A stretch of DNA of 64,000 nucleotides from JANYJA01 sp038229055 (GTDB lineage: Bacteria; Acidobacteriota; Terriglobia; Bryobacterales; Bryobacteraceae): contig JBBROU010000001.1 in assembly GCA_038229055.1 (NCBI GenBank), positions 1 to 64,000 of the forward strand. Reading direction: 5' to 3'. The translations under genes and the position numbers were made by a program. Below the pieces are notes generated by a model, which worked only from the letters and a program-made list of their open reading frames with translations, did no database searches and was not told the DNA's origin. This document shows positions 44,170 to 53,144 of this stretch, in pieces (the stretch's first letter is position 1; each line of letters begins with the position of its first letter).

Positions 44170-45969
44170 TTACACCGTCAATGCCTGCGCGGGGTCAAGG
44201 CGGCAGATACGTTCGAAATACTTCTGCTTTTCCTTGGCGTCTCCCTGGATTTTCTTGCTGACTTTCATGATGGTGATCAGCGCGGCGGCCATGGCGCTTC
44301 GATCTTCCCATTCTTCCAGCTTGTGGGTGTCAATCGCTGCGATCACGTCGTCGACAATGGGCTGCGCGATGGATTCTTTGCCCGCGGCCATGCACAGTTC
44401 GATGAACTGCAGCTTGCGCTGGAAGCGACCGCGCGCAGACCGCTGGCGATTGATCTCCTGCAGCATGATATCGAAGGCTTTCGCCTCGTGCCCCATGCGC
44501 AAAGCCTCTTTAGCAAGCGTTGAGCTGTCGATATAACGCTTCTGCCAGCGCACGTTCGGCGCGTCATCCACCTTCTCTAAATCTAGGTGCCCCGCTCCGT
44601 TTTCGGGCGGCTCCTGCATTAGCGAGAGCAGCCACTTTCGAGTCTCCTCGTTAGCGGCTGGAGTATCGTCCATTAGCGTGGCGTTGAGTATGTGAGGAAC
44701 GTCGCGCAGCAGGGCGCGCAATTCCGAGCGGATGGCTACGGCGATGGCATCGTAATCGGACCCGAGCGCAACGCATGCTTCCACCACAAACCGTTGAAGA
44801 TCCAGCCAGGCGCGGCTGCAGGGCAGAGCCATAATGCTCTCGGCGGCATCCAAAAGCTCTTTCCACTTTTCCTGAGTCGCCAGTCGCTTGACTTGCAAAC
44901 GAACCTCGGTAGGAGGCGCCTCCAGCATGGTGGGATCGGAAAGGGCCGCTGCCGACCGCAGATCGCCCCAACGCAGGCCGCGCATGATCAGATACGGAGC
45001 CGGGTTGGTAGCCTCTCGTGACCGCAGAGCGTGAGCTCCAGCCGCGATTCGTGCCACTACCTCCCGCCTTGCAGCCGATTCCGAAGACGCCGGGAGCGAA
45101 AAATTGACCATCGTGCCGGTGGCCGTTTCGGCAGCGGCTTCTGTCTGTCCCTCGTTGAGAGTTTCGGGCGCGGATTCCACCGGCTTTTCTTCCACCGGAT
45201 CGGGTTCGGTTTCGCGCTTCTTCTGCAGAAATGCGTGAACCGTGTGCCGTACTTCCCCCAGCGTGCCTTTGAGCTTGCCAAGAGAAGGCGCGGAATCAGC
45301 GAACTTCTCCTGACAGGTCTGCTCCAGTTTGGCGAGCGCCTGAAGACTGAGATCCAGTTCCTTTTCCGACTGCGCGTAAAATAACTTCGGAGTTTCCTGA
45401 AACGATTTATCGAAGATTTCGGGAGGCAGCTTGCCTTCTGCCAGGGCCTTTTCCCGCGCCTTCTTCTGGCCGGCGTCTTTGGCCTGATCCTCGTACTGAA
45501 CCGTTCGCGAGTCTTTGTACTGATACCAGCTGTGGCCGTCGCGAGTTAATGGCGCGTGCCGGAGCGGCTGATCCAGCTTGGCCCCGATCCAATCCAGCGG
45601 CGTCGCGCGCATTTCCGCATCGCCGTCTTCCAATTGCGGATAGAGAGTATCCCAAAAGTTAACCAGCAATCCGTCACACAGACGGATGCACTCGTGCAGT
45701 TCCCGGAACCCGCTAAGCCTCAGGTGCGCTTCGGTGAGCCAAGCCGCAATCTGAAGATCCTTGGTCTTCTCTTTCAAAGCGAGGGTGCTGAGCTTCACCA
45801 CCAGCGGGTAGTCGGCGACCTTGCGCTCATGCTGCCACGCTCCCTGATCCAGATCGTCGTCCTGACGCCTGGCCTCACGGATGTTGTCGTACGTGGCCGT
45901 ATATCGAAGATCGGCTCCCGAAGGATTGTCGCCGGGAATCGGAAGAAGCAACTCCTCAGCTAAGGGCAT
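44170..45969 (-). CDS. tssA: T6SS protein TssA (ImpA)
   Basis: This 599-residue protein has the ImpA N-terminal domain (LLLPIPGDNPSGADLRYTATYDNIREARR, LQIAAWLTEAHLRLSGF, GLLVNFWDTLYPQLEDGD, MRATPLDWIG). The middle is charged and low in complexity (about 245-290). The C-terminal part is helical and possibly the sheath-capping domain. TssA primes and coordinates tail assembly. It lies between tagJ and tssE. Confidence 0.94.
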   Translation of the reverse strand: MPLAEELLLPIPGDNPSGADLRYTATYDNIREARRQDDDLDQGAWQHERKVADYPLVVKLSTLALKEKTKDLQIAAWLTEAHLRLSGFRELHECIRLCDGLLVNFWDTLYPQLEDGDAEMRATPLDWIGAKLDQPLRHAPLTRDGHSWYQYKDSRTVQYEDQAKDAGQKKAREKALAEGKLPPEIFDKSFQETPKLFYAQSEKELDLSLQALAKLEQTCQEKFADSAPSLGKLKGTLGEVRHTVHAFLQKKRETEPDPVEEKPVESAPETLNEGQTEAAAETATGTMVNFSLPASSESAARREVVARIAAGAHALRSREATNPAPYLIMRGLRWGDLRSAAALSDPTMLEAPPTEVRLQVKRLATQEKWKELLDAAESIMALPCSRAWLDLQRFVVEACVALGSDYDAIAVAIRSELRALLRDVPHILNATLMDDTPAANEETRKWLLSLMQEPPENGAGHLDLEKVDDAPNVRWQKRYIDSSTLAKEALRMGHEAKAFDIMLQEINRQRSARGRFQRKLQFIELCMAAGKESIAQPIVDDVIAAIDTHKLEEWEDRSAMAAALITIMKVSKKIQGDAKEKQKYFERICRLDPAQALTV

Positions 45970-45987
45970 AGAGGACTCGAATGAATA

Positions 45988-46704
45988 TTATTGCGCGGCG
46001 GCATGGGCCGTTGCGAACTCGATGGTCCGCACCTCAAGAAGGGGAAGTTCGTCGTCATCGACGCGGAAAAGCTTCTGCCCCAGCGGATACTGATGACCCT
46101 GGTCATCTTCAGCCCAATCGGTACCGTGCCCCAGCCAAATGGATTCGTCCGGATGCTTCCAGGAGAACGGATACATCACGGGGATCAAAACCTCGCCGAG
46201 CTCGGTTCCCTTGAAGGACGGGCCCGTAACCACCAGGGCGGGTGCCCAAAGCGTGTCGCGCAGGCGCTGCGGCGCATCCATTTTGATCGACTCGATGTGT
46301 TCAAAGGGAATCCATAGGTACGCGCCGGCGGCATAGACTTCGAGACGCGCGCCAATCGCGGAGTCCGCGTCTTGAATGGAGGAAAACGTCTTTCCATCAA
46401 CCGTTCCCGCGGGAGAAGGAGCGGCCGGGGCCGTCGGGAATAGCTCTTTTTGGAAGAGTTCGTTCCGCGATCGCTCCGCATGCAGCACTGAATAGTACAT
46501 CACCGCGCCCAACTCGGCCGGGCCCCCACCTTTTGCCAGAATCGCCAATTGTTTCTCGGCACGATCGTATTGGCCCGAGAAGCACAGCAGTTCAAACAGG
46601 AACGTTCGTTGCGTCACGTCAGCGGGATTGTTCCGAAGCCAGGCGTTCAACGCCTTTTCGGCTTCCTTCACTTTTCCTGCTTCGAACAGTTGTTTGGCCG
46701 TCAT
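45988..46704 (-). CDS. tagJ: T6SS accessory protein TagJ (ImpE)
   Basis: This 238-residue protein has an N-terminal TPR-like part (AKQLFEAGKVKEAEKALNAWLRNNPADV, RTFLFELLCFSGQYDRAEKQL) and the ImpE C-terminal domain (YLWIPFEHIESI, PQRLRDTLWAPALV, IPVMYPFS). TagJ is known to bind sheath and ClpV in Pseudomonas. It stands between hcp and tssA with an intergenic hairpin before it. Confidence 0.9.
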   Translation of the reverse strand: MTAKQLFEAGKVKEAEKALNAWLRNNPADVTQRTFLFELLCFSGQYDRAEKQLAILAKGGGPAELGAVMYYSVLHAERSRNELFQKELFPTAPAAPSPAGTVDGKTFSSIQDADSAIGARLEVYAAGAYLWIPFEHIESIKMDAPQRLRDTLWAPALVVTGPSFKGTELGEVLIPVMYPFSWKHPDESIWLGHGTDWAEDDQGHQYPLGQKLFRVDDDELPLLEVRTIEFATAHAAAQ

Positions 46705-46737
46705 AGATCCGCCTGAATTCGATGCTCAACAAACCAA

Positions 46738-46773
46738 AGTCCCGCAACCGGCCGTGACGCCGCCTGCGGGACT
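46738..46773 (-). terminator. Hairpin after hcp, possible partial terminator
   Basis: AGTCCCGCA (46738-46746) pairs with TGCGGGACT (46765-46773), with a further four-base-pair CGGC/GCCG inner stem. On the minus strand a moderately T-rich stretch (TTTGGTTTGTT) follows. It lies between hcp and tagJ and could raise hcp mRNA over the downstream genes. Confidence 0.5.
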
Positions 46774-46802
46774 CCGCGAAAACCGCAAACTTCTCAACGA
46801 AT

Positions 46803-47306
46803 TTAGAACGCGTCCGGAGCCGCGTAATCCGATTTGAGCGTGGAAAGATCGAAGCCTTTGGGCGTCGCTGAATCCAAGCTGCCATCGTCCTTTTCGGGCT
46901 TGTAAGCGACTTCGATTTTCTGGTAAGCGAAACTCACCGACTCAGTCGGGTTTTCCGAACTGCCCGAAAGCTGAATCGACGTAATTAATGCATCTTCCAT
47001 GAAGATACGGAAGTAATCGGCCTGCTGATCCCCCACCGGCTTGTCATATAAAATCTGAACTTTCTTCAGAATGTCGCCGGAAACACAATGACTGAAAAGC
47101 GTTGTCGACGTGGCGTCGAGGACCTTCATGATGGTCAGATTCGAAAGATCGGCTCGACCCGCTTTAGCTTCCTTGCCCGAAGCGCCAACGCCGTAAGTAG
47201 ACGTGTTGCTGGCGCCCCAGCTGAAAGAGAGAATATCTATCGCACCGGTCTTGCTGGTGCTGGGCCCGGTGATTCCGTCCACTATTAAATAAGCATTTAC
47301 TGCCAT
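46803..47306 (-). CDS. hcp: T6SS tube protein Hcp (TssD)
   Basis: This 167-residue protein matches Hcp: AVNAYLIVDGITGPST, IDILSFSWGASN, LTIMKVLDATSTTLFSHCVSGDIL and VSFAYQKIEVAYK. Hcp hexamers stack as the inner tube. An AAGGAG lies about seven bases before the ATG. It sits between tssC and tagJ. Confidence 0.96.
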   Translation of the reverse strand: MAVNAYLIVDGITGPSTSKTGAIDILSFSWGASNTSTYGVGASGKEAKAGRADLSNLTIMKVLDATSTTLFSHCVSGDILKKVQILYDKPVGDQQADYFRIFMEDALITSIQLSGSSENPTESVSFAYQKIEVAYKPEKDDGSLDSATPKGFDLSTLKSDYAAPDAF

Positions 47307-47360
47307 TTCTGGTCTCCTTAACTATTTAGTGATGCCGCTTGCACCTTCGTATCAGCCGTT

Positions 47361-48848
47361 TTACTTCGCCGGCGCCGGGAGTTCCGCCACCAACCGAAGC
47401 GATACGGTGAGTTCGTCCAACTGAAAATGCGGGCGGAGAAAAGCGACCGCACGGTATACGCCGGGCTTGCCGGGGACCTCGGAGACATCCACGCGGGCCT
47501 CGCGCAGAGGGCATCTTGCCTTCATCTGAGGAGTTGCCGAATCGTCCGGCACGACGTACTTCGAAATCCAGCGATTCAAGAATTTTTCAGCGTCGTCACG
47601 CGACATGAAGCTGCCGATTTTGTCCCGCATCATCGCTTTCAAGAAATGGGCGAACCGCGAAACCGCCATCAGATACGGGAGCTGCGCCGACAGCCGTGCA
47701 TTGGCGTTGGCTGAATCCGTGTCGTAGAGTTTCGGCTTCTGCGCCGTCTGCACGCTGAAAAACGCCGCGTAGTCGGCACCCTTGCAGTGAACCAGCGGGA
47801 CAAAGCCCAGATCAGCCAGTTCTTTCTCTCGACGGTCGGTGATCGGCACTTCCGTGGGACACTTCATCGCCACATCGCCATCGTCGGTATAGAAGTTGTG
47901 AACGGGTAGACCTTCAACCAGGCCGCCGCCCTCCACGCCGCGCATGGCGACGCACATTCCGTACTGCGAAAACGAGTTGGTCATCCGCGTTGCGAGCGAA
48001 TACGCCGCGTTCATCCAAAGATATTTGGAATGATCCGTGCCGTCGACGTGCTCTTCGTAAGCGAAGCCTTCCACCGGCTTGGTATCTTTGCCGTACGGCA
48101 GCCGTCCGAGAGTCCGCGGCAGACAGAGAGCCACGTAACGAGAGTCTTCCGACTGGCGAAAACTCTTCCACTTGGCGTACTCGGTGGTGTCGAAGATCTT
48201 GGCGAGGTCGCGTGGCGCGTCCAGACTCGTGAAGCTCGGCAGATTGAACATGTCCGGAGATGCCGCGGTAAGAAACGGCGCGTGGGCCGATGCCGCGACA
48301 TTCGAGATCTTCTCCAAAAGCTCGATGTCCTCAGGATGCTTGCCGAAGTCGTAATCGCCGACCAGCGCTCCGAACGGCGCACCGCCGAAGACGCCAAACT
48401 CCTCCTCGTAGACCTTCTTGAAGAGCGCGCTTTGGTCGAATTCAGGAGCCCGCTGCAGGTCTTTCAGCAGCTCTTTCTTGCTGCAATTGAGGACCTTGAT
48501 CTTCAGCATGGTCCCGGTTTCGGACTGATCCATCAGGTGCTTCAGGCCGCGCCAGGAACCCTCAAGCTTCTGAAAGCTGGGATGATGCAAAATTTCGTTC
48601 AATTGGATCGACAGGAGGTGATCGATTTGCGCGATGCGCGAATTGATCATCATCTCGGCGTCGCGGGCAATGGTCATGGACCCGTCGAGGAATTGGGCCA
48701 CGAATTCCTTGACGAGGTTCTTGCCGCGCTCCTTGGAGGCCGGCTCCATGCCGAAGCGCCCTTCTTCGACGATCTGATCGAGAAGGCCCTTCTCGACTAC
48801 CTGGTCCGGTGCGGCGGCGGGCGTTGCTGCGGTTTGGGTATCAGCCAT
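47361..48848 (-). CDS. tssC: T6SS contractile sheath large subunit TssC
   Basis: This 495-residue protein has the TssC pattern: AQIDHLLSIQLNEILHHPSFQKLEGSWRGLKHL across its early part, FGALVGDYDFG, PDMFNLPSFT and SVQTAQKPK with the C-terminal PLREARVDVSEVPGKPG. With TssB it forms the sheath. Its start overlaps tssB by eight bases. Confidence 0.97.
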   Translation of the reverse strand: MADTQTAATPAAAPDQVVEKGLLDQIVEEGRFGMEPASKERGKNLVKEFVAQFLDGSMTIARDAEMMINSRIAQIDHLLSIQLNEILHHPSFQKLEGSWRGLKHLMDQSETGTMLKIKVLNCSKKELLKDLQRAPEFDQSALFKKVYEEEFGVFGGAPFGALVGDYDFGKHPEDIELLEKISNVAASAHAPFLTAASPDMFNLPSFTSLDAPRDLAKIFDTTEYAKWKSFRQSEDSRYVALCLPRTLGRLPYGKDTKPVEGFAYEEHVDGTDHSKYLWMNAAYSLATRMTNSFSQYGMCVAMRGVEGGGLVEGLPVHNFYTDDGDVAMKCPTEVPITDRREKELADLGFVPLVHCKGADYAAFFSVQTAQKPKLYDTDSANANARLSAQLPYLMAVSRFAHFLKAMMRDKIGSFMSRDDAEKFLNRWISKYVVPDDSATPQMKARCPLREARVDVSEVPGKPGVYRAVAFLRPHFQLDELTVSLRLVAELPAPAK

Positions 48849-49359
48849 TGGGTTTATCCTTGTCCATCTCGCCCTTCAATTTTTCAAGCTTTTCAGTATT
48901 TCCGACCGCTTCCAATAGTAATTCTTCCAGTTTGTCGTTCCCCTGGAGACTACCTCGCAGATCGGATAAACGCGTTCGCAGATCCAGCAGTTCCTTCAGC
49001 GGCTTGACCTGGCGGGCCACATTTTCCGGCGTGAAATCGTCCATACTCTTGAAATGGAGATCCACTTTCAGGTTGGGCGCGTCGGGCTCTTCGCTTAATT
49101 TATTTTCTACGGAATAAGACAAATGGGGCTTCATGCCTTCCAGAACGGAATCGAAATTGTCAGGATTCACCTCGACGAACTTCCGATCTTTCAGTCTGGC
49201 AAGCGGCTGCTCGGGCTGTCCGGTAAAATCACCGAGCACGCCAACTACAAACGGCAGCTCCTTCAATTCAATGGCACCGCCTACTTCCACATCGTAGGTT
49301 ATATGAACTCTGGGGGAACGTACTCGATCAAGCTTGTGCTGGGTACTGTCTCTTGCCAC
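48841..49359 (-). CDS. tssB: T6SS contractile sheath small subunit TssB
   Basis: This 172-residue protein starts at GTG 49359, six bases after GGAGGG. It has the TssB features RVHITYDVEVGGAIELKELPFVVGVLGDFTG (across residues 17-48) and FVEVNPDNFDSVLEGMKP. It forms the sheath with TssC and is the first gene of the tss operon, preceded by a strong promoter. Confidence 0.97.
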   Translation of the reverse strand: MARDSTQHKLDRVRSPRVHITYDVEVGGAIELKELPFVVGVLGDFTGQPEQPLARLKDRKFVEVNPDNFDSVLEGMKPHLSYSVENKLSEEPDAPNLKVDLHFKSMDDFTPENVARQVKPLKELLDLRTRLSDLRGSLQGNDKLEELLLEAVGNTEKLEKLKGEMDKDKPNG

Positions 49360-49399
49360 GGGAAACCCTCCTCACACGGGGACTGCACTGAACCCAATC

Positions 49400-49428
49400 A
49401 CTATATGCCGACTGCGCCCTTTCGTCAA
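49400..49428 (-). promoter_or_regulatory. Strong candidate sigma-70 promoter of the tss operon
   Basis: On the minus strand TTGACG (49423-49428) is separated by exactly 17 bases from TATAGT (49400-49405). Each box matches consensus at five of six positions. It is 40 bases from the tssB start and 25 bases from the tRNA-Ser 3' end. Confidence 0.65.
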
Positions 49429-49453
49429 GACGTGACCAAGCTGAGGATTTTTT

Positions 49454-49543
49454 TGGCGGAGAGGGTGGGATTCGAACCCACGTTAGAGTTTCCCCTAAAC
49501 ACGCTTTCCAAGCGTGCGCCTTCAACCACTCGGCCACCTCTCC
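49454..49543 (-). tRNA. trnS: tRNA-Ser (GGA anticodon)
   Basis: The 90-base sequence folds with acceptor GGAGAGG/CCTCTCC, a long variable arm typical of serine tRNA, anticodon loop TTGGAAA giving GGA, and a GGTTCGAATCC T-arm. The discriminator is G and CCA is encoded. It lies 24 bases after the ManD-like gene and may share its transcript. Confidence 0.96.
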
Positions 49544-49567
49544 CTGGGCTCTTCAGGATAACACGCG

Positions 49568-50914
49568 CTACTGTTTGATGACCTGTCCGTCGCGCCGGCG
49601 CACTTCGCCCCAGCCGCCGTTCAGGCTCTTGCGCTCACCCTGCTCCCCCGTCCCGAATGGGAACCTGGCGGCCGCTTTTTCGTCCACTTCGATGCCCCAA
49701 CCGGGCGTGTCGTTGGGATAGAAATAGCCGTCTTTCATCACCGGGCAGTTCTGGAAAATCTCGCGCGAGTGGTCGTTGAATCCGCTATATTCCTGGACGC
49801 CGAAGTTGTAAGAGACCACGTCCAGCGTCACGTTGGCGCAATGCCCCACTGGCGAAACGTCACCGGGTCCGTGCCACGCCGTCCGGACCCCGAACATCTC
49901 CCCCAGCGTCGCGATCTTGCGGCACGGCGTAAATCCGCCGGCCTGACTGACATGCACGCGGATGTAGTCGATCAGCCGCTCAGACATCAGCGGAATCCAT
50001 TCATGCGGGCTGTTGAAGAGCTCGCCCATCGCCAGCGGCGTCGTGCATTGTTGCCGGATCTGGCGGAAGTAGGCGATGTCCTCGGGTGAGAGCACGTCCT
50101 CCAGAAAAAAGAGATTGAATTTCTCCAACTCCTTCGCAAATTGCACGGCTTGGTGAGGCTGCACGCGCTCATGGACATCGTGGAGCAACTCGACCTCATC
50201 GCCCAGTTCCTTGCGCACGATCTCGAACATCTTCAGCGTGCGTTTCATGTACGGCTCCGATTCGAACACCGGCCCCGAATGCAGCGCTTTCACATCCTTG
50301 TTGCCCCGCCCGCCGCCGTATGCCGCCATGCCCGGCACGCCCACTTGTACGCGCACGTGGCGGAAGCCCTGCGCCATAATTTTGCGCGCGCTATCGAGCA
50401 ACTGCGGAAAGTCTTCGCCCGCGGCATGCGAGTAACAGTCCGCCGCCTCGCGGCATTTGCCGCCGACCAGGTTGTAGACCGGCATGCCGGCCATCCGCCC
50501 TTTTATGTCCCACAGCGCCTGATCCACGCCGCTGATCGCGCAGTTCAAAACCGGCCCGTTCTTCCAGTACGAACTGTCGTAACAGGATTGCCAGATGTCC
50601 TCAATTTTGTCGGTAGTCTTCCCGACCAGAAACGGCTTCAGATATTTCTCGACCGCAGGCGTCACCAAGTCGGCGCGCTGCGTAAACGTTGCGCAGCCGT
50701 AGCCATACAATCCGGGCTGATCGGTAGTAATCTTGACCACCGAGAGACGAACGCCCTGCGGCTCGGACTCGATCACCTTGATATCAGCGATCTTCGGCGC
50801 GGGCATTCCGTTCATCGCCTTGGCCACTTGCGCTTGGGCCTGCTGTTCGCGCGGACTCGCAACCGCCATCAGGCTTCCCGCGCCCGCCATCTTCAAAACA
50901 CTGCGACGATTCAT
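49568..50914 (-). CDS. ManD-like enolase-superfamily dehydratase with Tat-type signal
   Basis: This 448-residue protein begins with a twin-arginine-like signal (MNRRSVLKMAGAGSLMAVA). The enolase-superfamily barrel resembles mannonate dehydratase/RspA: YGYGCATFTQR, WDIKGRMAGMPVYNLVGGKCRE, LLHDVHERVQP with metal-ligand Asp and acid/base His, FFLEDVL and MGELF with metal-ligand Glu, WHGPGDVSPVGH. It likely dehydrates a sugar acid; the substrate is not certain. Export is unusual for this enzyme. Its ATG overlaps the ccmD-like stop by four bases (ATGA). Confidence 0.85.
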   Translation of the reverse strand: MNRRSVLKMAGAGSLMAVASPREQQAQAQVAKAMNGMPAPKIADIKVIESEPQGVRLSVVKITTDQPGLYGYGCATFTQRADLVTPAVEKYLKPFLVGKTTDKIEDIWQSCYDSSYWKNGPVLNCAISGVDQALWDIKGRMAGMPVYNLVGGKCREAADCYSHAAGEDFPQLLDSARKIMAQGFRHVRVQVGVPGMAAYGGGRGNKDVKALHSGPVFESEPYMKRTLKMFEIVRKELGDEVELLHDVHERVQPHQAVQFAKELEKFNLFFLEDVLSPEDIAYFRQIRQQCTTPLAMGELFNSPHEWIPLMSERLIDYIRVHVSQAGGFTPCRKIATLGEMFGVRTAWHGPGDVSPVGHCANVTLDVVSYNFGVQEYSGFNDHSREIFQNCPVMKDGYFYPNDTPGWGIEVDEKAAARFPFGTGEQGERKSLNGGWGEVRRRDGQVIKQ

Positions 50915-51075
50915 AGTGCCGATTTGTCTCGGTCTCCCAGCATGTTCTTCAGCCGTGTGAGCTCGTTCTGAATGCGCCGCTCACGCCGGACCAGGTAGAA
51001 AACGTAGAGCACGATGATTAGCCAGGCGGCTGAAAATCCGTAGAACATGAACTGGAAATTACGGAGTTCTATCAT
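50911..51075 (-). CDS. ccmD: CcmD-like small membrane protein
   Basis: This 54-residue protein starts at ATG 51075. It has one transmembrane helix (MFYGFSAAWLIIVLYVFYLV) followed by a charged segment (RRERRIQNELTRLKNML), which is the CcmD layout. CcmD helps release holo-CcmE from CcmABC. It directly follows ccmC and overlaps the ManD-like start. Confidence 0.75.
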   Translation of the reverse strand: MIELRNFQFMFYGFSAAWLIIVLYVFYLVRRERRIQNELTRLKNMLGDRDKSAL

Positions 51076-51087
51076 GCAAGGTGCCGA

Positions 51088-51765
51088 TTATATCGCGTGC
51101 GCATAACGTCGCAGAGAGTCGATTTCGCGCAGCACGCGTTCCTGCCGGAGCCGCACCAACATCAGCGTGAGCCCAATCAACAGCATCGCTAGCATATTGA
51201 GGAGCAGCGGTGGCCAGAGCGCCGGGTCCATTGCGCCCGGAGTCGTCAGCACCGGCGCGGGATGCTGCGTGCGCCACCATTGGATGGAATAATAGACGAT
51301 CGGCACGTCGCAGAACGCAAAAATCGAAAGCACCGCAGAGAGGGTTGCGCGCTGCGTGGGTTCTTCGATGGCGGGCCGCATCACCAGATAGCCCAAATAC
51401 AGCAGCCACAGGATGAACATGCTTGTGAGGCGCGCATCCCACGTCCACCAGATTCCCCAAATGTTGCGAGCCCAGATGCTACCCGTCACCATATTCATGG
51501 TCGCGAACACAAAGCCGACTTCGGTCGCCGCCGCGGCCACCGTATCGAATGCGAACTTGCGCGTAATCAAAAACCCGGCGCTCGCCACCAGCGCGATCGC
51601 GAACATGATGCAGGCCGTGGTCGCCGCCGGAAGGTGGAAGAAGAAGATGCGGTAAATGGCGCCTTGCTGCATCTCATCACCCAACTTCAGCAGAATCACG
51701 TAAAGGTTCCGCATCAGGATCAGCACGCCCAGCGTGCCCATCAGATAAATCGCTTTTTCGCGCAT
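51088..51765 (-). CDS. ccmC: Heme exporter subunit CcmC
   Basis: This 225-residue, six-helix membrane protein has the heme-handling motif WGIWWTWDARLTS (WGxxWxWD type), and His residues in RIFFFHLPAA and in the C-terminal part (QHPAP). CcmC attaches heme to CcmE. The gene follows ccmB by two bases and precedes the ccmD-like gene. Confidence 0.94.
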   Translation of the reverse strand: MREKAIYLMGTLGVLILMRNLYVILLKLGDEMQQGAIYRIFFFHLPAATTACIMFAIALVASAGFLITRKFAFDTVAAAATEVGFVFATMNMVTGSIWARNIWGIWWTWDARLTSMFILWLLYLGYLVMRPAIEEPTQRATLSAVLSIFAFCDVPIVYYSIQWWRTQHPAPVLTTPGAMDPALWPPLLLNMLAMLLIGLTLMLVRLRQERVLREIDSLRRYAHAI

Positions 51766-51766
51766 A

Positions 51767-52447
51767 TTAACCTACTAACACAGTCTCGATCAGCGCTACC
51801 GAGAGCGCCGTGTATATGATGTCAAACCCGATTAACAATTTCAGGAAAGTAATATTGTTGCCGCTCAGTGCGTCGCCATTCAGCAGGTTCGTCGTGAGCT
51901 CGATCGCGCCGATGAGCGCCGGCATCAGCACGGGATAGAGCAGCACCGGAAGCATCAATTCGCGCAGCCGGATATTCACGGTCAGGGCGCTGAATGCGGT
52001 CCCAATGATGGTCATGGCCCACGTGCCGAGCGCGAGCGTCAGCATCAGCGGGGCAAATTGAAACGCCCAACGCACGTTGTAAAAAATGCCGAAGATCGGA
52101 AGGCATACGAGCTCGACGGCGAGAAGCAGCAGAAAGCTCGCAATTGCCTTGCCGAGAAACAACGCAAAAGCCGGGATTGGGGAGGCAATTAGCGCGTCCA
52201 GGCAATCGTTCGGGACTTCGCGCGCGAAGCTGCGGTTCAGGATGAGCGTGCCGGCAAACGCGAACACTACCCAAAGCAGGCCGCCTGCGATGTGCCGCGT
52301 TTCTTCCGCCGTCGGGTCGAAGGCAAAGCTAAAAATCAGGAGAATCACCAGCGCGAAGGAAAACGACGCATTGATCGCTTCCTTGCTGCGCAGCTCCGAG
52401 CGCAGATCCTTGTGCGCCACCGTGAAGACGCTACGCAGGGTCTGCAT
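51767..52447 (-). CDS. ccmB: Heme exporter subunit CcmB
   Basis: This 226-residue protein has six predicted helices and CcmB sequence: DLRSELRSKEAINASFSFALVILLIFSF in the first 35 residues, FAREVPNDCLDALIASP and MLPVLLYPVLMPALIGAIE. It is the permease partner of CcmA. It overlaps ccmA by 17 bases. Confidence 0.93.
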   Translation of the reverse strand: MQTLRSVFTVAHKDLRSELRSKEAINASFSFALVILLIFSFAFDPTAEETRHIAGGLLWVVFAFAGTLILNRSFAREVPNDCLDALIASPIPAFALFLGKAIASFLLLLAVELVCLPIFGIFYNVRWAFQFAPLMLTLALGTWAMTIIGTAFSALTVNIRLRELMLPVLLYPVLMPALIGAIELTTNLLNGDALSGNNITFLKLLIGFDIIYTALSVALIETVLVG

Positions 52448-53144
52448 AGTGGGCGTAAATCCAGCCGGGATCCGCGAGCATCTCTTCGGTGCGCGGCCCG
52501 GTGAAAGCCAGTTTGCCGCGGTCGAGCAGCGCCACCTCGCTCGCCAGCTCGAACGCTTCGCGCAATTGATGCGTTGACATGATCACCGAAACGCCGCGGT
52601 CGCGAGCCGCGCGGAGGAGCGATTGCAACAGGGCGATAGCGCGATCGTCGAGCGAGGTGAACGGTTCGTCGAGAAGCAGAATACTGGGCTCGTGCAGGAA
52701 TGCGCGCGCGATTGCGAGGCGCTGCCGCATCCCCCGTGAGAACTCGCGCACCAGGCCATCGCGGACGCGCGCCAGGCCGACACGCTCCAACCACTCCGGT
52801 GCCGCGCTCGGCGGTAGACCGTAGAGCTTCGAGAACAGCGTCAGATTTTCCAGTGCGGAGAGCTCGTCGTACACTGAAATGCCATGACCAATGAAACCAA
52901 TGCGCCGCCGCGTCTCCGTAGCCCTTGGTTCGAATCCGCCGATCGTCACCCGGCCCTTGCCCGGTTTTGAGAATCCCGCCAGAATGCGCAGCAGCGTCGT
53001 CTTGCCTGCCCCGTTGCGCCCGATCAGCGCGAGACAGGCTCCATTTGCGAGCGTCAGCGAGATATCGCGCAGCGCCGGATAGTCTCCATAAAATTTCCAG
53101 ACGCCCTCGACCGCGAGAATCGCATCAACGGCGGGGGCGCTCAC
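52431..53144 (-). CDS. ccmA: Heme exporter ATPase CcmA
   Basis: This 237-residue ABC ATPase starts at GTG 53144. It has Walker A (GRNGAGKTTLLRIL), a signature-like SRGMRQRLAIARAFLHEP, Walker B (ILLLDEPFTSLD) and the switch His (STHQ). It powers CcmABC release of heme-CcmE. It overlaps the preceding gene by 20 bases. Confidence 0.93.
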   Translation of the reverse strand: MSAPAVDAILAVEGVWKFYGDYPALRDISLTLANGACLALIGRNGAGKTTLLRILAGFSKPGKGRVTIGGFEPRATETRRRIGFIGHGISVYDELSALENLTLFSKLYGLPPSAAPEWLERVGLARVRDGLVREFSRGMRQRLAIARAFLHEPSILLLDEPFTSLDDRAIALLQSLLRAARDRGVSVIMSTHQLREAFELASEVALLDRGKLAFTGPRTEEMLADPGWIYAHYADPA

